This document shows, piece after piece, positions 51,099-52,513 of a stretch of DNA of 52,513 bases. The position numbers and the translations under genes were made by a program. A model generated the notes under the pieces. The model was given only the letters and a program-made list of their open reading frames with translations, was not told the origin of the DNA and did not search any database. Location: contig JANXXL010000208.1 of assembly GCA_025350625.1 (NCBI GenBank), forward strand, positions 1 to 52,513. Direction: 5' to 3'. Each line of letters starts with the position of its first letter. Position 1 is the stretch's first letter. The DNA comes from Bryobacterales bacterium. GTDB taxonomy: Bacteria > Acidobacteriota > Terriglobia > Bryobacterales > Bryobacteraceae.

Positions 51099-51508
51099 CG
51101 CTCGCCTCCGTAATCGACATAGAGATCGGCGGTTTCATACAGGCGCACGTTCTGTAGACGCGCGTTGGGAAGAGCAATGCGAATCTTCAGGCGCTTCCAG
51201 ATTTCGGCCGCGATATTTTCCGTGGTGGGGATGGTGCGGTCGAACGGCGGGACCTCGTGATTCAGGAAGCGGTGGTCCATGGGATTAACCACTTCCGCAT
51301 TGATGATTTCCTTGAGCTCGCGCAAATCGAACACCATGCCAGTGACCGGGTCGGGGTCGCCTTCAATGGTCACTTCGAGCACGTAGTTATGGCCGTGGCC
51401 GTGCGGATTCGCGTTGACACCATACAATGCGCGATTTTGCTCTTCGCTCAGCGCCGGGTTGCGGCACACGTGCGAGGCGGAGAATTCGGCTTTGCGGGTG
51501 AGAAGCAT
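51095..51508 (-). CDS. 6-pyruvoyl-tetrahydropterin synthase family protein, copy A (Cys lost)
   Basis: 137 residues. It begins LLTRKAEFSASHVCRNPA and has ALYGVNANPHGHGHNY. The zinc histidines are all kept, but the cysteine four places before the first histidine of HGHGH is asparagine, so the usual catalytic proton donor is absent. TGMVFDLRELK, NPMDHRFLN and the C-terminal RLYETADLYVDY are conserved. It is the first gene of the folE operon. The enzyme may act on a different pterin, serve as a partner subunit for copy B, or use another residue. The start ATG at 51508 lies opposite to the TlpA gene. Confidence 0.9.
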   Translation of the reverse strand: MLLTRKAEFSASHVCRNPALSEEQNRALYGVNANPHGHGHNYVLEVTIEGDPDPVTGMVFDLRELKEIINAEVVNPMDHRFLNHEVPPFDRTIPTTENIAAEIWKRLKIRIALPNARLQNVRLYETADLYVDYGGER

Positions 51509-51566
51509 GACTTCTGTTTGGATGCGCGGGCTAGTGGCCGCGATGCAATCCTAGTAAAATAATAGC

Positions 51567-52097
51567 GTGGATTCACAAAATAGCCGCAGTGTCGACCGCC
51601 TGCTGACGGGGGCGATTGTCCTTCTGGCAGCGGCGTTGGTCTTGGTGATCGCGGGGACGCTCGAGGTGCGCGTCATTAACGCAGGGGACAAGGCACCGGA
51701 CTTCAAAATCGTCAGCGACAGCGGCCGCACATATACGCGGTCGGATTTCGGCGGGAAACTGCTGGTGCTGAATTTCTGGGCTTCCTGGTGCGCGCCGTGC
51801 GTGCAGGAGGTGCCGTCGCTCGATGCATTGCAGCGCACGATGGCTACTGAGGGCGTGGTGGTCCTGGGCGTCAGTATCGACAGCAACCCCAAGCGATACC
51901 AGCAGTTTCTGCAACGCTTCCGTGTGAACTTTCCGACAGCGCGCGATCCCGATGCCAACATTTCGAGCAGCTACGGCACGTTCCAGATTCCCGAGACGTA
52001 TATCATCGACTCCAAAGGTGTCGTGCGCGAAAAGATTATCAGCAACCGCAATTGGGTGGACCCGCAATTTCTGGCGCGCGTGAAGGCCATGTTGTGA
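51567..52097 (+). CDS. TlpA-like membrane-anchored thiol-disulfide oxidoreductase
   Basis: 176 residues, GTG start. An N-terminal helix (LLTGAIVLLAAALVLVIAGT) anchors a periplasmic thioredoxin-fold domain with VINAGDKAPDFKIVSDSGRT, NFWASWCAPCVQEVPSLDAL (the CAPC active site), GVSIDSNP and IPETYIIDSKG with the cis-proline. It resembles TlpA/ResA proteins, which reduce apocytochrome c or other exported proteins. The stop overlaps the start of the next gene by four bases, so the following secreted protein may be its client or partner. A possible -10 element (TAAAAT) lies just before the start. Confidence 0.9.
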   Translation: MDSQNSRSVDRLLTGAIVLLAAALVLVIAGTLEVRVINAGDKAPDFKIVSDSGRTYTRSDFGGKLLVLNFWASWCAPCVQEVPSLDALQRTMATEGVVVLGVSIDSNPKRYQQFLQRFRVNFPTARDPDANISSSYGTFQIPETYIIDSKGVVREKIISNRNWVDPQFLARVKAML

Positions 52098-52513
52098 ACC
52101 AGGCGGCCGTAGTCGCGCTGTTAGCGGTGACGGCGCTGGCTGCCGATAAGAAAGCCTTTCCCGGTCAAGCGGGGAACGACAATATCGAGCTGACCGGCAC
52201 GCTGATGATCGATCCTGCCGAGATTCGCCAGGGGGTTGGCTCGGACCTGGGACCCGGAATTATTGTGGCGCGAGTGAAGGCCAGCAATAAAACCGGCGAG
52301 CCAATGCGTATCGGTCCCGATGACTTTGTCTTGATTTCGCGTAAAGACGGCGATCGCGGCGATTCATTGGCGCCAGGACAACTGGGCGGAGGCAGCGCGC
52401 TGATCGTGAAACGCGACACAACCGGGCGTGACTTTGGGCAGCAACGCAATGAGCCGGGTTTCACCGGCGTCGGGGGAATGACCAAGGCCGAGAAGCCGGC
52501 GGATGAGGCGCTG
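52094..52513 (+). CDS. Secreted protein of unknown function, C-terminus beyond the window
   Basis: 140 codons are present, GTG start, frame open to the end of the window. A short signal (AAVVALLAVTALAADK) is followed by IELTGTLMIDPAEIRQGVGS, GPGIIVARVKASNKTGEPMR and DDFVLISRKDGDRGDS, a beta-rich domain. I do not recognise the family. The start overlaps the TlpA stop (52094-52097), so they form an operon. The protein may need disulfide handling by its neighbour, but no cysteine lies in the visible part. Confidence 0.6.
   Translation, partial: MNQAAVVALLAVTALAADKKAFPGQAGNDNIELTGTLMIDPAEIRQGVGSDLGPGIIVARVKASNKTGEPMRIGPDDFVLISRKDGDRGDSLAPGQLGGGSALIVKRDTTGRDFGQQRNEPGFTGVGGMTKAEKPADEAL

Overview
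The window reads as about 52.5 kb of a GC-rich, Gram-negative bacterial chromosome, most probably an Acidobacteriota member of the Bryobacterales/Solibacter type. That placement is an inference from gene content: a lactate permease-GlcDEF operon with DUF6644 membrane proteins, a large secreted protein with chitobiase-like C-terminal repeats, a PQQ alcohol dehydrogenase, a Ser/Thr kinase, an AroD-AroE fusion and many secreted oxidoreductases. No rRNA, tRNA, CRISPR array, insertion sequence or prophage was found.

Left end (1-2.4 kb): an accessory island of toxin-antitoxin (TA) genes. It holds a HicB antitoxin cut by the window edge, a MNT/HEPN pair whose HEPN half is frameshifted, and a HigB-HigA pair with a clear palindromic operator. 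A HAD phosphatase sits between them. 2.4-5.6 kb is a forward cluster of an unknown protein, an AhpD-like protein, a [2Fe-2S] ferredoxin, a matching FAD reductase and a secreted glycine-zipper protein. 5.6-14 kb holds an RND adaptor lipoprotein without a pump, an Lhr helicase, a small conserved protein, an aminotransferase and an HpcH/HpaI aldolase.

14.1-20.5 kb is a same-strand run: two DUF6644 membrane proteins, lactate permease, then glcD-glcE-glcF. Together these suggest uptake of lactate or glycolate and its oxidation into the respiratory chain. 20.5-32.8 kb codes mostly for envelope and secreted functions: a 1283-residue secreted protein with three 258-residue repeats, a PQQ dehydrogenase, a CapA-like protein, a VOC protein, a methyltransferase, a ROK/polyphosphate-glucokinase-like kinase, and a TPR plus TonB-C pair.

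32.8-37 kb is a patchy accessory stretch. It has an intact YbjQ gene, an internally deleted YbjQ copy and a third YbjQ scrap, interleaved with a PepSY-like secreted protein and a membrane-anchored Ser/Thr kinase. 37-39.6 kb is the conserved rpsO-pnp operon with a terminator and a structured pnp leader. 39.7-40.7 kb holds two further broken accessory genes: a frameshifted NucS/DUF91-type nuclease and, tail to tail with it, a frameshifted HicB-like antitoxin with its operator.

40.8-52.5 kb: a PhnB-like VOC protein, a metallo-beta-lactamase-fold hydrolase with a membrane partner, the AroDE fusion, a di-heme peroxidase, an amidase separated from its export signal by an in-frame TAG, a Tat-exported FMN hydroxyacid oxidase, a PP2C phosphatase, a folE operon with two unlike PTPS paralogues, and a TlpA-like thioredoxin with a secreted partner that runs off the window.

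No clearly new multi-gene system is proven here. The best leads are the PTPS pair with complementary active-site changes, the TonB-C fusion operon, the YbjQ copies around a kinase, the hairpin over the pnp ribosome-binding site, and the repeated disruption of TA and nuclease genes while long housekeeping genes stay intact.
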